Assembly: GCA_030683005.1 (NCBI GenBank)
Contig: JAUXMY010000030.1
Span: forward strand, 60,829-124,828
Origin: Caulobacter sp.
GTDB lineage: Bacteria; Pseudomonadota; Alphaproteobacteria; Caulobacterales; Caulobacteraceae
Direction of reading: 5' to 3'
DNA: 64,000 nucleotides
Below, piece after piece: positions 26,175-37,270 of this stretch (positions are counted from its first letter, which is position 1; every line of letters starts with the position of its first letter). The position numbers and the translations under genes are program-made. The notes beneath the pieces are model-generated. The model did no database searches. It saw nothing but the letters and a program-made list of their open reading frames with translations, and was not told the origin of the DNA.

Positions 26175-27395
26175 CTAGCCGAGGGCCAGGGAGTTGAGTT
26201 GCAGGATGGGCAGCAGGATCGAGAGCACGATGGTGGCGACCACCCCGCCCATCACCACGATGATCGCCGGCTCCAGCAGGCTGAGCGCGGCGGTGGTGAA
26301 GGTGTTGAACTCCCGCTCCAGATAGTCGGCGGCCCGGCCCAGCATCATGTCGAGGCGGGCCGAGCTTTCGCCGCTGGCGGTCATGTAGACGAGGATCGGC
26401 GGAAACACGCCGACCCGGCGCATGGCGGCCGACAGACCACCGCCCTCGCGGATGGAGTCGGCCATGGTCGTCATGGCCTCGCGCATCACGCTGTTGCGAA
26501 CCGTGCGCGCCGTCATCTCCAGGCCCTGCAGCACCGGCACGCCGGCCGCGATCATGGTCGCCAGCGTGCGCGCCAGCCGGGCGGCCTGGACGTCGCGGAT
26601 CAGGCGGCCGATGACGGGCATGCGCAGCAGCGCGCCATCGACGCGGCGCCGGAAAGCCGGCTGTTTCAGGCCCTGCATGAACAGCAGGGCCGAGACCGCG
26701 ATGACCGCCAGAAGCACAAGGCCATGGCTGGAAAGGAAGGCCGAGATCGCCATCACCACGCGGGTGAGCATCGGCAGAGCCTGACCCATGGAGTCGAACT
26801 GGTCGACGACCTTGGGCACCACGAAGGTCATCAGGGCGACGACCACGAGGATGGCCGTGACGGCCAGCACGATCGGATAGACCAGCGCCGCGGTGACCTT
26901 GGCGGCGACCTGCTGCTGCTGTTCGTAGAGATCGGCCAGCCGCTCGAGGATGTCCGGCAGCGCGCCGGAGTTTTCGCCGGCGGCGACCATCGCGCGATAG
27001 AGCGGCGGAAACCCCGCGCCGGGCCGGCCCATGGCGTCCGACAGGCGGAACCCTTCGAGGACGCCATCGTGGACCACGGTCAGCGCGCGGGCGATGCGGG
27101 CGGAGTCGGCCTGTTGCGCCATGGTGCGCAGGGCTTCCTCAAGCGGCGTGACCGCGATGAGCGTGGCCAGCTGGCGGGTGAGGATCGACAGCACCTTGCC
27201 GTCCAGTCCGCGCGGTCCGATCAACGGCGCCCTGGGCGCGACGGCGGCCTCGGCGGCGGGCTCGATCCTGACCGGCGCAAGACGACGGCGCTTCAGACTG
27301 GCGCGCGCGGCCTCGGCGTCGACCGCGCGGACCAGCCCCTTGCGGGGACGGCCGCCGGCGTCCAGCGCGATGTAGTCAAACGCCGCCACTGACAT
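26175..27395 (-). CDS. gspF: Type II secretion inner-membrane platform protein F
   Basis: 406 residues. Two tandem T2SF domains (about 70-195 and 270-395) with FTRQL-type helix LTRQLATLIAVTPLEEAL, GFRLSDAM and YEREFN-type LEREFNTFTTAALSLLEP, plus three membrane helices. Connects the ATPase to pseudopilin assembly. Its start overlaps the end of gspE by 20 bases (27376-27395). Confidence 0.93.
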   Translation of the reverse strand: MSVAAFDYIALDAGGRPRKGLVRAVDAEAARASLKRRRLAPVRIEPAAEAAVAPRAPLIGPRGLDGKVLSILTRQLATLIAVTPLEEALRTMAQQADSARIARALTVVHDGVLEGFRLSDAMGRPGAGFPPLYRAMVAAGENSGALPDILERLADLYEQQQQVAAKVTAALVYPIVLAVTAILVVVALMTFVVPKVVDQFDSMGQALPMLTRVVMAISAFLSSHGLVLLAVIAVSALLFMQGLKQPAFRRRVDGALLRMPVIGRLIRDVQAARLARTLATMIAAGVPVLQGLEMTARTVRNSVMREAMTTMADSIREGGGLSAAMRRVGVFPPILVYMTASGESSARLDMMLGRAADYLEREFNTFTTAALSLLEPAIIVVMGGVVATIVLSILLPILQLNSLALG

Positions 27396-28869
27396 CCGCC
27401 TCCTGGCGCGTCACCCGGATGGCCTCTTCCAGCGTCGTGGAGCCGTCGAGCACGCGAGCCCGGGCCGCCGCGGCGAGGTCGCCGGTCGCCTCGGCGCCGA
27501 CCCGGGCCAGGACATCCTCGTCGGCGCTCTCGGCGATCAGGCGGCGCACGCGGTCGTCGACACGGATCGCCTCGTAGATGCCGACGCGGCCGGCGTAGCC
27601 GGTGGTGTTGCAGGCGGGGCAGCCGACCGGCCGCCAGAGCGGGCGATCGGCCTCGATGCCCAGCAGGCGCGCGGACTCCGGGTCGGCGGGAGACTGCCGG
27701 CGGCAGTCGGTGCAGAGCCGGCGGACCAGCCTCTGGGCGACGACCAGCCGAAGGGTGGAGGCCAGCAGGAAGGGCTCGATGCCCATGTCGCGCAAGCGGG
27801 TCACCGCCCCGGCGGCGTTGTTGGTGTGCACGGTCGACAGCACAAGGTGGCCGGTGAGGCTGGCCTGGACGGCGACCTGGGCCGTCTCGGTGTCGCGGAT
27901 TTCACCGACCATGACCACGTCCGGGTCCTGGCGCAGGATGGCGCGCAGGCCGGCGGCGAAGGTCATGCCGACCTTGTTGTTGACCTGGGTCTGGCCGACG
28001 CCGTGGACCGCGTACTCGACCGGATCCTCGATGGTCAGGATGTTGCGGCGGGCGTCGTTGAGCAGGCCCAGGCCGGCGTAGAGGCTGGTCGTCTTGCCCG
28101 AGCCGGTCGGACCGGTGACCAGGATGATGCCGTTGGGCTCGCGCAGCGCGGCCTCGAACGCGGCGTAGACCTCCGGCGACATGCCCAGGTCCTGCAGCTT
28201 CAGGCCGGCCTGGTCCTTGTCCAGGATGCGCATGACGACGCGCTCGCCGCCCCGCGACGGCAGGGTCGAGACCCGGACATCGAAGGCGCGGCCCGCGAGG
28301 GTCAGGGAGATACGGCCGTCCTGAGGGACCCGCTTCTCGGCGATATCGAGGCGGGCCATGACCTTGACCCGCGACACCAGCATCGGCGCGACGCGGTTGG
28401 GCAGCGACAGCACCTCCTGCAGGATGCCGTCGACGCGCAGCCGCACCAGAAGCGCGGCCTCGTACGGTTCGATATGCACGTCGGAGGCGCCGCGCCGCAC
28501 CGCCTCGGCGATCAGGCCGTTGATCAGGCGAATGATCGGCGCGTCATCCTGCGGATCGAGCAGGTCAGCCGTGGTCGGAAGATCCTCCAGCATGCCGTCC
28601 AGGCCGGCGCCGAACTCCAGGCCGTCGGCCGACTGAACGCCGAGGCTGGCGTCGGCGTAGATCTCCGAGATTCGCCGGTCGAAGATCGCCGTCGGCATCG
28701 ACTCGACCGCGACGGGCCGACCCAGCGCGCGGCGGACCTCGATCAGGGCGCGCGGATCGGCGCCTTCGCGGAGCCCGATCCTGGGCAGATCGTCCGCTTC
28801 CAGAAGCAGGACGCTGTGCCGCCGGGCGAACGCATAGGGCAGCGCGGGCTCGGACGCTTCGACGCTCAT
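27376..28869 (-). CDS. gspE: Type II secretion ATPase E
   Basis: 497 residues. An N-terminal domain binds GspL in known systems; then DVHIEP, Walker A GPTGSGKTTSLYAGL, the Asp box TIEDPVEY, Walker B-type RQDPDVVMVGEIRD, and the tetracysteine zinc motif CTDC...CPAC near residues 400-425 followed by GYAGRVGIYE. All catalytic parts present. Cytoplasmic hexamer powering pseudopilus extension. Overlaps gspD by four bases. Confidence 0.96.
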   Translation of the reverse strand: MSVEASEPALPYAFARRHSVLLLEADDLPRIGLREGADPRALIEVRRALGRPVAVESMPTAIFDRRISEIYADASLGVQSADGLEFGAGLDGMLEDLPTTADLLDPQDDAPIIRLINGLIAEAVRRGASDVHIEPYEAALLVRLRVDGILQEVLSLPNRVAPMLVSRVKVMARLDIAEKRVPQDGRISLTLAGRAFDVRVSTLPSRGGERVVMRILDKDQAGLKLQDLGMSPEVYAAFEAALREPNGIILVTGPTGSGKTTSLYAGLGLLNDARRNILTIEDPVEYAVHGVGQTQVNNKVGMTFAAGLRAILRQDPDVVMVGEIRDTETAQVAVQASLTGHLVLSTVHTNNAAGAVTRLRDMGIEPFLLASTLRLVVAQRLVRRLCTDCRRQSPADPESARLLGIEADRPLWRPVGCPACNTTGYAGRVGIYEAIRVDDRVRRLIAESADEDVLARVGAEATGDLAAAARARVLDGSTTLEEAIRVTRQEADVSGGV

Positions 28870-30911
28870 CGCGGGCCGCCCTGGAGCTCGGTGGGCGGAA
28901 GCGGCTGGGCGGCGATCGGCGTCGCGGCGGCAGATGTCGCCGGCGGCGGCGCCACCGGCGGCAGAGCCTTCAGGTAATCCTGGACCAGGGCGTCGAGCGC
29001 ATTGGCGCCCGAGCGATCCACCAGGGCCGGATCGCCGCGGATGAAGTCGTAGCGCGGCGCGGTCACGGCCTGGGCGTCGGCGGCGCTGCGGATGATCCGC
29101 GGGCGAATGAAGATCATCAGGTTGGTCCGGCCGCCGGTCCGCGCCTTGCTCTTGAACAGCCCGCCCAGCACCGGAATCTCGCTCAGACCGGGGACGGCGT
29201 TCACCGACGTCCGCTCGTTCTCGTCGAGCAGCCCGCCCAGGACGACGATCTGGCCGTCATCGACCAGCACGGTCGTCTCGAGTTCGCGCTTGTTGAGGAT
29301 CAGCTCCGAGGAGCCTTCCGCCACCGGCCCGGCCACGGAGGAGACCTCCTGGCGCAGGAACAGGGTAATCCCGCCCCCGGCGTTGATCTGCGGCTTCACC
29401 TCCAGCTGGATGCCGACGTTCTGGCGCTGGATGGTGCGGAACGGGTTGTTGTTGGCGCTGCCCAGCACCTCGCCGGTGGTGATCGGCACTTCCTGGCCGA
29501 CCAGGAAGGTGGCCTCCTCGTTGTCGAGGGTCAGCACCGACGGCGTCGACAGCAGCCGGGAACCGGAATCGCGACGCACGGCGTTGACGATCACGCCGAA
29601 GATCGCGCCGTTGTCCAGCTGCCCTACTCCGCCGGTCAGCAGGCCATTGGCGCCCAGCAACGAAGAGACGGCCGCGTCCCGCAGGGCGGACAGGGTCGCT
29701 GAATCCTCGGGGAGGTTCTTCTCGCCCGCGACCGCGCCGGCCAGGGCCAGGATGTTGGGCGCGGTGTTGGAGTAGTTGGTCACCGCAAAGGGCACGTCGC
29801 CCTTGCCGCCGCCGAGGATGAACTGGACGCCCAGTTCGCGGGCCGCGTTGTCGGAGACCTCGACCACGATCGCCTCAACCAGCACCTGCTCGCGCCGCAC
29901 GTCCAGCTTGGTGATCACCTCGGCCAGCATGCGCTGGGTGTCGGGCGGGGCGCTGATGATCAGGGCGTTGGCCCCGGGGTAGCGGGCGATGCCCACGCGC
30001 AGACCGCCGGCCGGCTGGGCGGCGGCTTCGGCGCCCCCCCGCCCCCCCTCTCCGGACGCCGCTCCGGCGCCCGCCACCGGCAGGCCCAGCAGCTGTTGCA
30101 GCACCGGCAGCATCTGCTCGGCGTTGGCGTGCTTGAGGAAGATGACCTTGACGTCGTCGTTGGAGCGGGCCCGCAGGTCGAGGTCGGCGATCAGCGGCAA
30201 CAGGCGGTCGATGGCTTCCGGTTCGCCCCGCAGCAGCACGGTGTTGCTGCCCTCCACCGCCACGACCGACACCGGACCGCGCGTCGGCTTGCCGTCGGCT
30301 CCCGACAGCGCGGTGAGGCTGGTGATGACGGCGGCGACCTCGCGGGCCGAGCTGTTGCGCAGCGTCACCGCGCGGGTGCTGGACCGGTCCTGGTCGATCT
30401 GGGTGATCAGCCCGCGGATGCGGCGCACGTTGTCGGCGTAGTCGGCGACGACCAGGGTGTTGCCCCTGGGATTGGCGATCACCTGGCCCTGGGGGCCGAC
30501 CAGCGGCTTGAGAATCTCCGCCGCCGCCTGGGCGTCGATGCTGCGGAGCCGGAAGACCTGGGTTGTGAACTGACCGCCGGCCGCCGACGGCTGCCGAGCG
30601 GCGTTCTCCGACGGCTCGATCCGGTAGGCGCCCGATCCCGTCGGGACGGCGACGAAGTTGTTCGCTCGCAGCGTGGACAGGAAGACGTCGAACAGTTCGG
30701 CGCGGGTCAGGGGCCCGCTGCTGCTGACCGACACCACGCCCTTGACCCTGGGATCGATGACGAAGGTGTAGCCGGTGCTGCGCGAGACATCCTGGATGAA
30801 GGCCCGGATGTCGGCGTCCTGGACGTTAAGGGTCTGGGTCTGCGCCCGGGCGTCGGTGAGCGGCGCCGCGCAGAGGACGGCCAGCAGTGCTGCGAACGTG
30901 AAAAGTCTCAC
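28866..30911 (-). CDS. gspD: Type II secretion outer-membrane secretin D
   Basis: 681 residues. Signal peptide (cleavage near DARAQTQ), N0-N3 periplasmic domains (VQDADIRAFIQDVSRSTGY; repeated NRRIRGLI-type KH folds), then the secretin core with VPITTGEVLGS and VLGGLLDENERTSVNAVPGL. A proline/alanine-rich C-terminal tail follows about residue 650. No pilotin-type S-domain is obvious. Forms the exit pore for folded proteins. Overlaps gspC by four bases. Confidence 0.95.
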   Translation of the reverse strand: MRLFTFAALLAVLCAAPLTDARAQTQTLNVQDADIRAFIQDVSRSTGYTFVIDPRVKGVVSVSSSGPLTRAELFDVFLSTLRANNFVAVPTGSGAYRIEPSENAARQPSAAGGQFTTQVFRLRSIDAQAAAEILKPLVGPQGQVIANPRGNTLVVADYADNVRRIRGLITQIDQDRSSTRAVTLRNSSAREVAAVITSLTALSGADGKPTRGPVSVVAVEGSNTVLLRGEPEAIDRLLPLIADLDLRARSNDDVKVIFLKHANAEQMLPVLQQLLGLPVAGAGAASGEGGRGGAEAAAQPAGGLRVGIARYPGANALIISAPPDTQRMLAEVITKLDVRREQVLVEAIVVEVSDNAARELGVQFILGGGKGDVPFAVTNYSNTAPNILALAGAVAGEKNLPEDSATLSALRDAAVSSLLGANGLLTGGVGQLDNGAIFGVIVNAVRRDSGSRLLSTPSVLTLDNEEATFLVGQEVPITTGEVLGSANNNPFRTIQRQNVGIQLEVKPQINAGGGITLFLRQEVSSVAGPVAEGSSELILNKRELETTVLVDDGQIVVLGGLLDENERTSVNAVPGLSEIPVLGGLFKSKARTGGRTNLMIFIRPRIIRSAADAQAVTAPRYDFIRGDPALVDRSGANALDALVQDYLKALPPVAPPPATSAAATPIAAQPLPPTELQGGPR

Positions 30912-31384
30912 GGTTGGACCATGCTTTCGGGGACGCCGGGCTCGGCGGACGGGAAATGAAGCGTGCTGCGGACACCGCCGCGCGCCAGGACGACGTGGTC
31001 TTCGGCGACCGAGACCAGACGGACGTTCGGCGCGACCTCGTCGCCGACTGCGAACGACCGCTGAAGGCCGTCAGGCGTACCGATGATGGCCGATCCGGAG
31101 CCGCCGCCGCCGACGCGCACCCCATGGAGGCGGAAGGCCTGGGTCGTGGCTGTGGTCAAGGCCTCCGGCGCGGCGCGGAAGAACGGGTCAAAGCGCTTGA
31201 GGATGGCGAGGCGGTCCTCGCCCACAGTGTTGACAGCGGGCGCCGGGACCGGCGAGGGCGACACGGCGATCCAGCCCAGACGAGCCGTCTGGACGCCGAG
31301 CAGGACGACGATGAGGACTTCCGTCGCGACCCACAGAGAACGCTGGGGGTCAGCAACCAGACTCGACAGATCCGGCAGTCTCAA
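30908..31384 (-). CDS. gspC: Type II secretion system protein C
   Basis: 158 residues: cytoplasmic N-terminus, one membrane helix (about 19-40, LWVATEVLIVVLLGVQTARL), a proline-rich linker and the homology region that binds GspD N0 (FRLHGVRVGGGGSGSAIIG, RSFAVGDEVAPNVRLVSV, DHVVLARGGVRSTL). It lacks the PDZ or coiled-coil end found in longer GspC, a common alphaproteobacterial form. First gene of the operon gspC-D-E-F-G-H-I-J-K-L-M-N. Confidence 0.88.
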   Translation of the reverse strand: MRLPDLSSLVADPQRSLWVATEVLIVVLLGVQTARLGWIAVSPSPVPAPAVNTVGEDRLAILKRFDPFFRAAPEALTTATTQAFRLHGVRVGGGGSGSAIIGTPDGLQRSFAVGDEVAPNVRLVSVAEDHVVLARGGVRSTLHFPSAEPGVPESMVQP

Positions 31385-31470
31385 AACGGTCGCCCCTACG
31401 GTCGGATGATAGGCCGTGTCCGGAGTAGTCGGCGAACGATTCAGGTTCGTGCAGCTTTTGCGACGCGACC

Positions 31471-31477
31471 GTGACAG
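31471..31477 (-). promoter_or_regulatory. TGTCAC half-site upstream of gspC
   Basis: On the minus strand CTGTCAC lies 87 bases before the gspC start; the next 11-base unit (GCGTCGC) matches only partly. It resembles half of a Pho box, as do sites before the neighbouring lipoprotein and pstS genes. Weak on its own. Confidence 0.25.
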
Positions 31478-31493
31478 TCGGCGGAACGCGGCA

Positions 31494-31527
31494 GCCTGCC
31501 ATGCGACACTTTCGCCGCATGGCAGGC
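31494..31527 (-). terminator. Stem-loop after the TonB-dependent receptor gene
   Basis: A perfect 12-bp inverted repeat (GCCTGCCATGCG at 31494-31505 and its complement at 31516-31527) with a 10-base loop lies 5 bases past the receptor stop. No T-run follows, so it may be a weak terminator or an mRNA-stabilising hairpin between the receptor and gspC. Confidence 0.55.
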
Positions 31528-31532
31528 CGATT

Positions 31533-34163
31533 TCAGAAGCGCGCGCTCAGGCTTACCGAAGCGCTGGTTCCCAGGTCATAGGTGTTGATCCGGATCCTGT
31601 TACCCAGTTCCTGGAACTCGTCGTACTCGGTGCCGAGCAGGTTACGCAGCTCAAGCGCAAAGCCCACTTCACGACCCCAGACGTCGAAGTCCTTACGGTA
31701 GATGAAGTCGACGAAGACGCCGGGATCCTGAAGGTAGTCAGGTTCCCGCGCCCCGGCCGCGCCGGCCCCGCGGGCGGTGATCCGCTCGCTGACGTAGTTG
31801 ACGATGAACGTCGCCTGGGACCGGGCGGAGTCGTCTTCCCAGCCCAGTTGCAGGTTGGCGACGTGCTCGGAGTGGCCCTGGAGCCGGCTGCCGTCGGCGA
31901 TGAAGAACGAGGCTTGTTCATCGACGCCGCCGCCGCCCTGGGTCCGGACCGTATCGCCGTCACCAACCTGCACCTCGGAGGTCGACCAGGTGTAGTTGGC
32001 CTGGACCAGCCAGCGCTTGTTGGCGATGAAGGGCGAGCCGGAGTCGGCGAACTCCCAGTACTTCTTGGCCTCAAGCTCGGCGCCGTAGATGACGGCGGCC
32101 GGTGCGTTGAGGAACGACTGCTGACGCTGGTCGCCCGTGAGCACCACGACCGATTCCACGGGGCGCTCCAGGTCCTTGTAGAAGACGCCGGCCGTCAGAT
32201 ACTGCTGACGGGCGAAGTACCACTCGTAGCGGGCGTCAAGGTTCAGGATCCTGGTGTCGACCAGGAACGGGTTGCCGGTGAATTCGCGGTCGCTTTCCGG
32301 GTCGACGTAGGCCTGGGGCGCCAGTTCGCGGAACTGCGGACGGCCGATGGTCTTGGACGCCCCGATGCGCAGCTGCTGGTCTTCGGCGAAGTTCCAGGTC
32401 GCGGTGAAGGCGGGCAGGAAATACTGTTCTTCCACCGTCGTGACCGGGAAGATCGCCCCGCCGAACAGGTCGCGGGGCGTGACCGACTGGGCGCCGTCCT
32501 CATAGCGGACGCCGAGCGTCGTCCTGATCAGCGGAAAGATCTCGGCATCGACCTGGGCGTAGAAGGCGTCGACGACAAGGTCGGCTTCATAGGCGCCGGC
32601 CCCGTTGGCGCCCGTCACTTCGCGCAGCTCGATCGTGTCCTTGTTGAGGTTGAAATCCGAGAACAGGAAATCGACGCGCATCAGGCGCTGGTTGTCGGTC
32701 AGGCCGCTGACGGCCGCCAGCTGCAGGTCGTGGCGGACCGCCTCGCGGCGGCTGTCGGTGCGGGAGAAACCAAAGGTGAAGACGGCCTCGCGCGAATTCG
32801 ACAGCGGCAGGGTGTAGCTGATGTCCGCGCCGCCCGAGATCACATCCTCGTCCAGCTCGCTGAAGGAGATGAGGTTGAACGGGTTGTGGATGAAATCCCC
32901 GGCGGCGTTCTGACCGTACTGGAAGCGGCTCTCATAGGGGGCGTCGCGTGAGGTGGTGGCGTAGTTGGCCCGCCAGTTGAGCTCCAGCGCCCCTTCCAGG
33001 AAGAAATGCTCGCCGCTGAGCTGCGAGGAGAACAGCTGCCGGACGAACCACTCCGTATAATCGTCGCGGATGACCGCGCCGCCGGCGCCCAGGTCGGGAC
33101 CGGCGCTGATGCGGGCTTCCTTGGTGGTGTTGCGAACGTAGAAGTTCGTCCACTTCAGTTCGTGGTCGGGATTGGACAGCGACAGGCCGGCCAACAGGTT
33201 CAGCTGGACGTCGTTCTGGGTCGACTCGAACGCCTTGCTCGTCTCGGCGACGATGACGTCGCCGGAGAAGCGCGCTTCTTCCTGGAAGCCCTTGCGGGTC
33301 TTCCAACTGTTGCCGTAACCGGCCACGGCGAACAGGCCGAGCGTGCCGATCGAGCTGTCGCTGGACAGGCCCCCGGCGAGTTCGAAGCTGAAGTTCACCG
33401 GGATCGTGTCCTGCTGCAGGAGGCGCAGCGGAGCGTTGACCAGCGCCCGACCCATGGCCGACAGTTCGTCGGTGGTGAAGTTGCTGCGGTTGATCTGCTG
33501 ACCGGCGCCGAAGGCCAGGTCGATGAGGCCAGGCACGTCACGCGTGCCGTCGTCGAAGCCGGTGAAATCGGTACGCGATCCGAAGTAGATCAGACCGTCC
33601 TTGCCCGTCGTCTCGCTGCTGACGCCCAGAGAGGACGAGAAGCTGAAGAAGGGATCCTTCGGCGCGTTGATGGTCCGCAGGTCGATGACGCCGCCGCCGA
33701 ACTCGCCGGGGAAGTTGGCCGAGTAGGTTTTCTGGACGGTGACACTTTCCAGGACGTTGGCGGGGAACAGGTCGAGCGGAACCACACGCTGGAGCGGCTC
33801 GGGGCTCGGCAGGGGCGACCCGTTCAGCAGCGCCGAAGAGTAGCGCTCGCCGAGGCCCCGGACGTAGATGAACCGTCCCTCGACCACGGTCAGACCGGTG
33901 ACCCGGGTCAGGGCCGCGGCGGCCGTGGAATCGCCCGTTCGTTGCAGATCCTCAACGGTCAGGAAGGCGCCGACCTCGGAGCTCTCGCGGTTCGGCTCGG
34001 GGATGTTGACCCCGAGGACGATGAGTTCTTCGACTTCCGGCTCCGCGTCGGCCTGGGCCGCCGGAGTCTGGGTGGGGAGGGTCTGGGCGACGGCCAGCCC
34101 CGGCGCGATCAGCGCGCTGGTGGCCAGCAGGACCCCGGTCAGGGTCAGGGATAGTCTCTTCAT
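31533..34163 (-). CDS. TonB-dependent outer-membrane receptor
   Basis: 876 residues. Signal peptide (cleavage near AVAQTLP), a TonB-box-like EELIVLG near residue 45, plug domain with GRFIYVRGLGERYSSALLNG and ANVLESVTVQKTYSANFPGEF, and a long beta-barrel ending in the aromatic outer-membrane signature SVSLSARF. It transports a ligand recovered at the cell surface. It is transcribed just after the large lipoprotein gene (78-base spacer with a hairpin) and just before gspC. The same arrangement, a TonB receptor between a surface lipoprotein and the secretion genes, is recalled from the Caulobacter crescentus elpS locus. Ligand unknown; a phosphorus source fits the context. Confidence 0.92.
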   Translation of the reverse strand: MKRLSLTLTGVLLATSALIAPGLAVAQTLPTQTPAAQADAEPEVEELIVLGVNIPEPNRESSEVGAFLTVEDLQRTGDSTAAAALTRVTGLTVVEGRFIYVRGLGERYSSALLNGSPLPSPEPLQRVVPLDLFPANVLESVTVQKTYSANFPGEFGGGVIDLRTINAPKDPFFSFSSSLGVSSETTGKDGLIYFGSRTDFTGFDDGTRDVPGLIDLAFGAGQQINRSNFTTDELSAMGRALVNAPLRLLQQDTIPVNFSFELAGGLSSDSSIGTLGLFAVAGYGNSWKTRKGFQEEARFSGDVIVAETSKAFESTQNDVQLNLLAGLSLSNPDHELKWTNFYVRNTTKEARISAGPDLGAGGAVIRDDYTEWFVRQLFSSQLSGEHFFLEGALELNWRANYATTSRDAPYESRFQYGQNAAGDFIHNPFNLISFSELDEDVISGGADISYTLPLSNSREAVFTFGFSRTDSRREAVRHDLQLAAVSGLTDNQRLMRVDFLFSDFNLNKDTIELREVTGANGAGAYEADLVVDAFYAQVDAEIFPLIRTTLGVRYEDGAQSVTPRDLFGGAIFPVTTVEEQYFLPAFTATWNFAEDQQLRIGASKTIGRPQFRELAPQAYVDPESDREFTGNPFLVDTRILNLDARYEWYFARQQYLTAGVFYKDLERPVESVVVLTGDQRQQSFLNAPAAVIYGAELEAKKYWEFADSGSPFIANKRWLVQANYTWSTSEVQVGDGDTVRTQGGGGVDEQASFFIADGSRLQGHSEHVANLQLGWEDDSARSQATFIVNYVSERITARGAGAAGAREPDYLQDPGVFVDFIYRKDFDVWGREVGFALELRNLLGTEYDEFQELGNRIRINTYDLGTSASVSLSARF

Positions 34164-34204
34164 GATCTACGCCTTGAAGGAGTTCAACGGACTGGGCGAA
34201 GGCT

Positions 34205-34231
34205 GACGGCGGCTCCGGGGGAGCCGCCGTC
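34205..34231 (-). terminator. Hairpin between lipoprotein and receptor genes
   Basis: GACGGCGGCTCC (34205-34216) and its exact complement (34220-34231) form a 12-bp stem with a three-base loop, 10 bases past the lipoprotein stop. No T-run follows on the minus strand. A partial terminator or RNA-stabilising element would make the lipoprotein more abundant than the receptor. Confidence 0.6.
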
Positions 34232-34241
34232 GCGTCCGTCG

Positions 34242-35768
<1,527 letters not shown>

Positions 35769-35777
35769 CGTTTCCAC

Positions 35778-36037
35778 CGTGGCTGATCCAAGAACACACG
35801 GGAGATGGCGGTTCAGACTCTCGGTCCGCCCCGAAGACGATTGCGTCCCACCTGCCCTTAACGCTGGTTAGAAGGCGGATGTGACAGTGCGGGCGCCGAA
35901 CCGTGACGGTTCTGGTGCGCTCGTGTGAAGATATTTCTGCGGTTTCGTGAAACACCGTCCTTGTACGGCGGGAATGTCACGCTGTCCGCAGGCGATGGGC
36001 CCGCCCGTCGCGGCGTCGTCGACCGGGATCCGGCGTT
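35778..36037. other. Promoter-bearing spacer before the lipoprotein gene
   Basis: 260 bases between the lipoprotein start and the 3' end of the ArsR-type gene. It contains the paired TGTCAC sites at 35881-35909 and otherwise shows no coding frame of natural composition. Confidence 0.5.
35881..35909 (-). promoter_or_regulatory. Paired TGTCAC-type sites (Pho-box-like) before the lipoprotein gene
   Basis: On the minus strand CCGTCAC and CTGTCAC start exactly 22 bases apart, i.e. two 11-base Pho-box units with a degenerate middle unit. A possible -10 (TCTAAC) follows. About 113 bases before the lipoprotein ATG. Fits PhoB activation under phosphate starvation, but each site matches only in its first half. 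Confidence 0.4.
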
Positions 36038-36409
36038 TCAGACCGGCGGCTTGGGGGGCCTGGCCTCGTCGCCGGCAGGCGCGGCCAGACCGGCCAGGAA
36101 TTCGGCCAACGGCGCCAGCATGGCGGGATTCAGGGAATAGGCCGTCCGCGGCCGATCCACCTCACCCAGCACGATCCCGGCCGCGCGCAGGATCCTCAGA
36201 TGCTCGGCGGTCGTGGACTGGGCCAGACCGATGCGGTCGACGATGTCGCTGCCGGCGCAGCTGGCGTTGGCCTGCAACAGGCGGACGATGCCGATGCGGG
36301 CGGGATGACCGAGCGCCTTGGCCAGCAGCGCAAGGCGCTGCGGATCCTCTCCCGGCCGGGAGGGTCTTGTCGATCGCCGGGGAGCGCCCTGCTTCATCGC
36401 CTGCGCCAC
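36038..36409 (-). CDS. ArsR-family winged-helix regulator
   Basis: 123 residues with an ArsR-type DNA-binding core: LALLAKALGHPARIGIVRLL, CAGSDIVDRIGLAQSTTAEHLRIL and the wing AGIVLGEVDRPRTAYSL. The only cysteine is in ASCAGSD, so a classical multi-Cys arsenic site is not visible. It begins 12 bases after the pstB stop on the same strand, so it is probably the last gene of the pst operon, a position usually held by phoU. It may tune phosphate or arsenate-related transport. Target unknown. Confidence 0.85.
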   Translation of the reverse strand: MAQAMKQGAPRRSTRPSRPGEDPQRLALLAKALGHPARIGIVRLLQANASCAGSDIVDRIGLAQSTTAEHLRILRAAGIVLGEVDRPRTAYSLNPAMLAPLAEFLAGLAAPAGDEARPPKPPV

Positions 36410-36421
36410 GGCCTCACCGGT

Positions 36422-37270
36422 CTAGCCGAACCGGCCGGTCACGTAGTCCTGGGTCTGCGTGACGGAAGGGTTGGTGAACAGCTGCTCGGTTTCGCCGAAC
36501 TCGACGAGGTTGCCCATGTGCATGAAGGCGGTGAACTTCGAGATCCGCGCGGCCTGGGCGAGGTTGTGCGTGACGATCAGGATGGTGACGTCCTTGACCA
36601 GGCTGTCCATCAGCTCCTCGATCTTGGCCGTGGCGATGGGATCCAGCGCCGAGGTCGGCTCGTCGAGCAGAAGCAGCTTGGGCTTGGGCGCCAGCGCGCG
36701 GGCGATGCAGAGCCTCTGCTGCTGGCCGCCGGACAGCTCGAAGGCCGGCTTGGTGAGGCGATCCTTCACCTCGTTCCAGAGCGCGGCCTGGCGGAGCGCT
36801 TCCTCGACCCGGCCCTCGACCTCGGTCTTGTTGCGGATGCCGCGGACATAGAGGCCGGCAGCGACGTTCTCGTAAATCGACTTGGGAAACGGGTTGGGCT
36901 TCTGGAACACCATGCCGACCAGCAGCCGGACCAGAATCGGATCAATGCCCTTCTCGACGAGGTTGATGTTCTCCGGCGCCAGGTTGATCTGCCCCTCGTA
37001 GCGGACGCCCGGATACAGGTCGTGGATGCGGTTGAAGCAGCGCAGCAGCGTGCTCTTGCCGCAGCCGGACGGGCCGATGATCGCGGTCACCTTGCGATCA
37101 TGGATCGGCATGGTGACGCCGTTCAGCGCCTGGAACTTTCCGTACCAGAACTTGAGGTCGCGAACGTCGGCGCGGATCGCGGCCGGGGTCTCGGTCGTGG
37201 AGGCCTGGGTCATGGTCGGGTCGCCGGATTTGTCGCGAAGGAGCGTGGAGGCGCGTGTGAGCTCGGTCAT
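36422..37270 (-). CDS. pstB: Phosphate ABC importer ATPase PstB
   Basis: 282 residues. Walker [10 protein letters not shown] (66-74), the PstB-specific [14 protein letters not shown], signature [15 protein letters not shown], Walker [14 protein letters not shown] and H-loop VTHN. Hydrolyses ATP to drive phosphate import through PstA/PstC. The ATG at 37270 overlaps the pstA stop by four bases, which supports the long N-terminus; ATG 37213 would remove 19 residues. Confidence 0.97.
   Translation of the reverse strand: MTELTRASTLLRDKSGDPTMTQASTTETPAAIRADVRDLKFWYGKFQALNGVTMPIHDRKVTAIIGPSGCGKSTLLRCFNRIHDLYPGVRYEGQINLAPENINLVEKGIDPILVRLLVGMVFQKPNPFPKSIYENVAAGLYVRGIRNKTEVEGRVEEALRQAALWNEVKDRLTKPAFELSGGQQQRLCIARALAPKPKLLLLDEPTSALDPIATAKIEELMDSLVKDVTILIVTHNLAQAARISKFTAFMHMGNLVEFGETEQLFTNPSVTQTQDYVTGRFG

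Noticed and set aside
31416..32951. 511-codon frame opposite the TonB receptor
   Set aside because: Valine/glycine/acid-rich antisense translation with no motif; the receptor is unambiguous.
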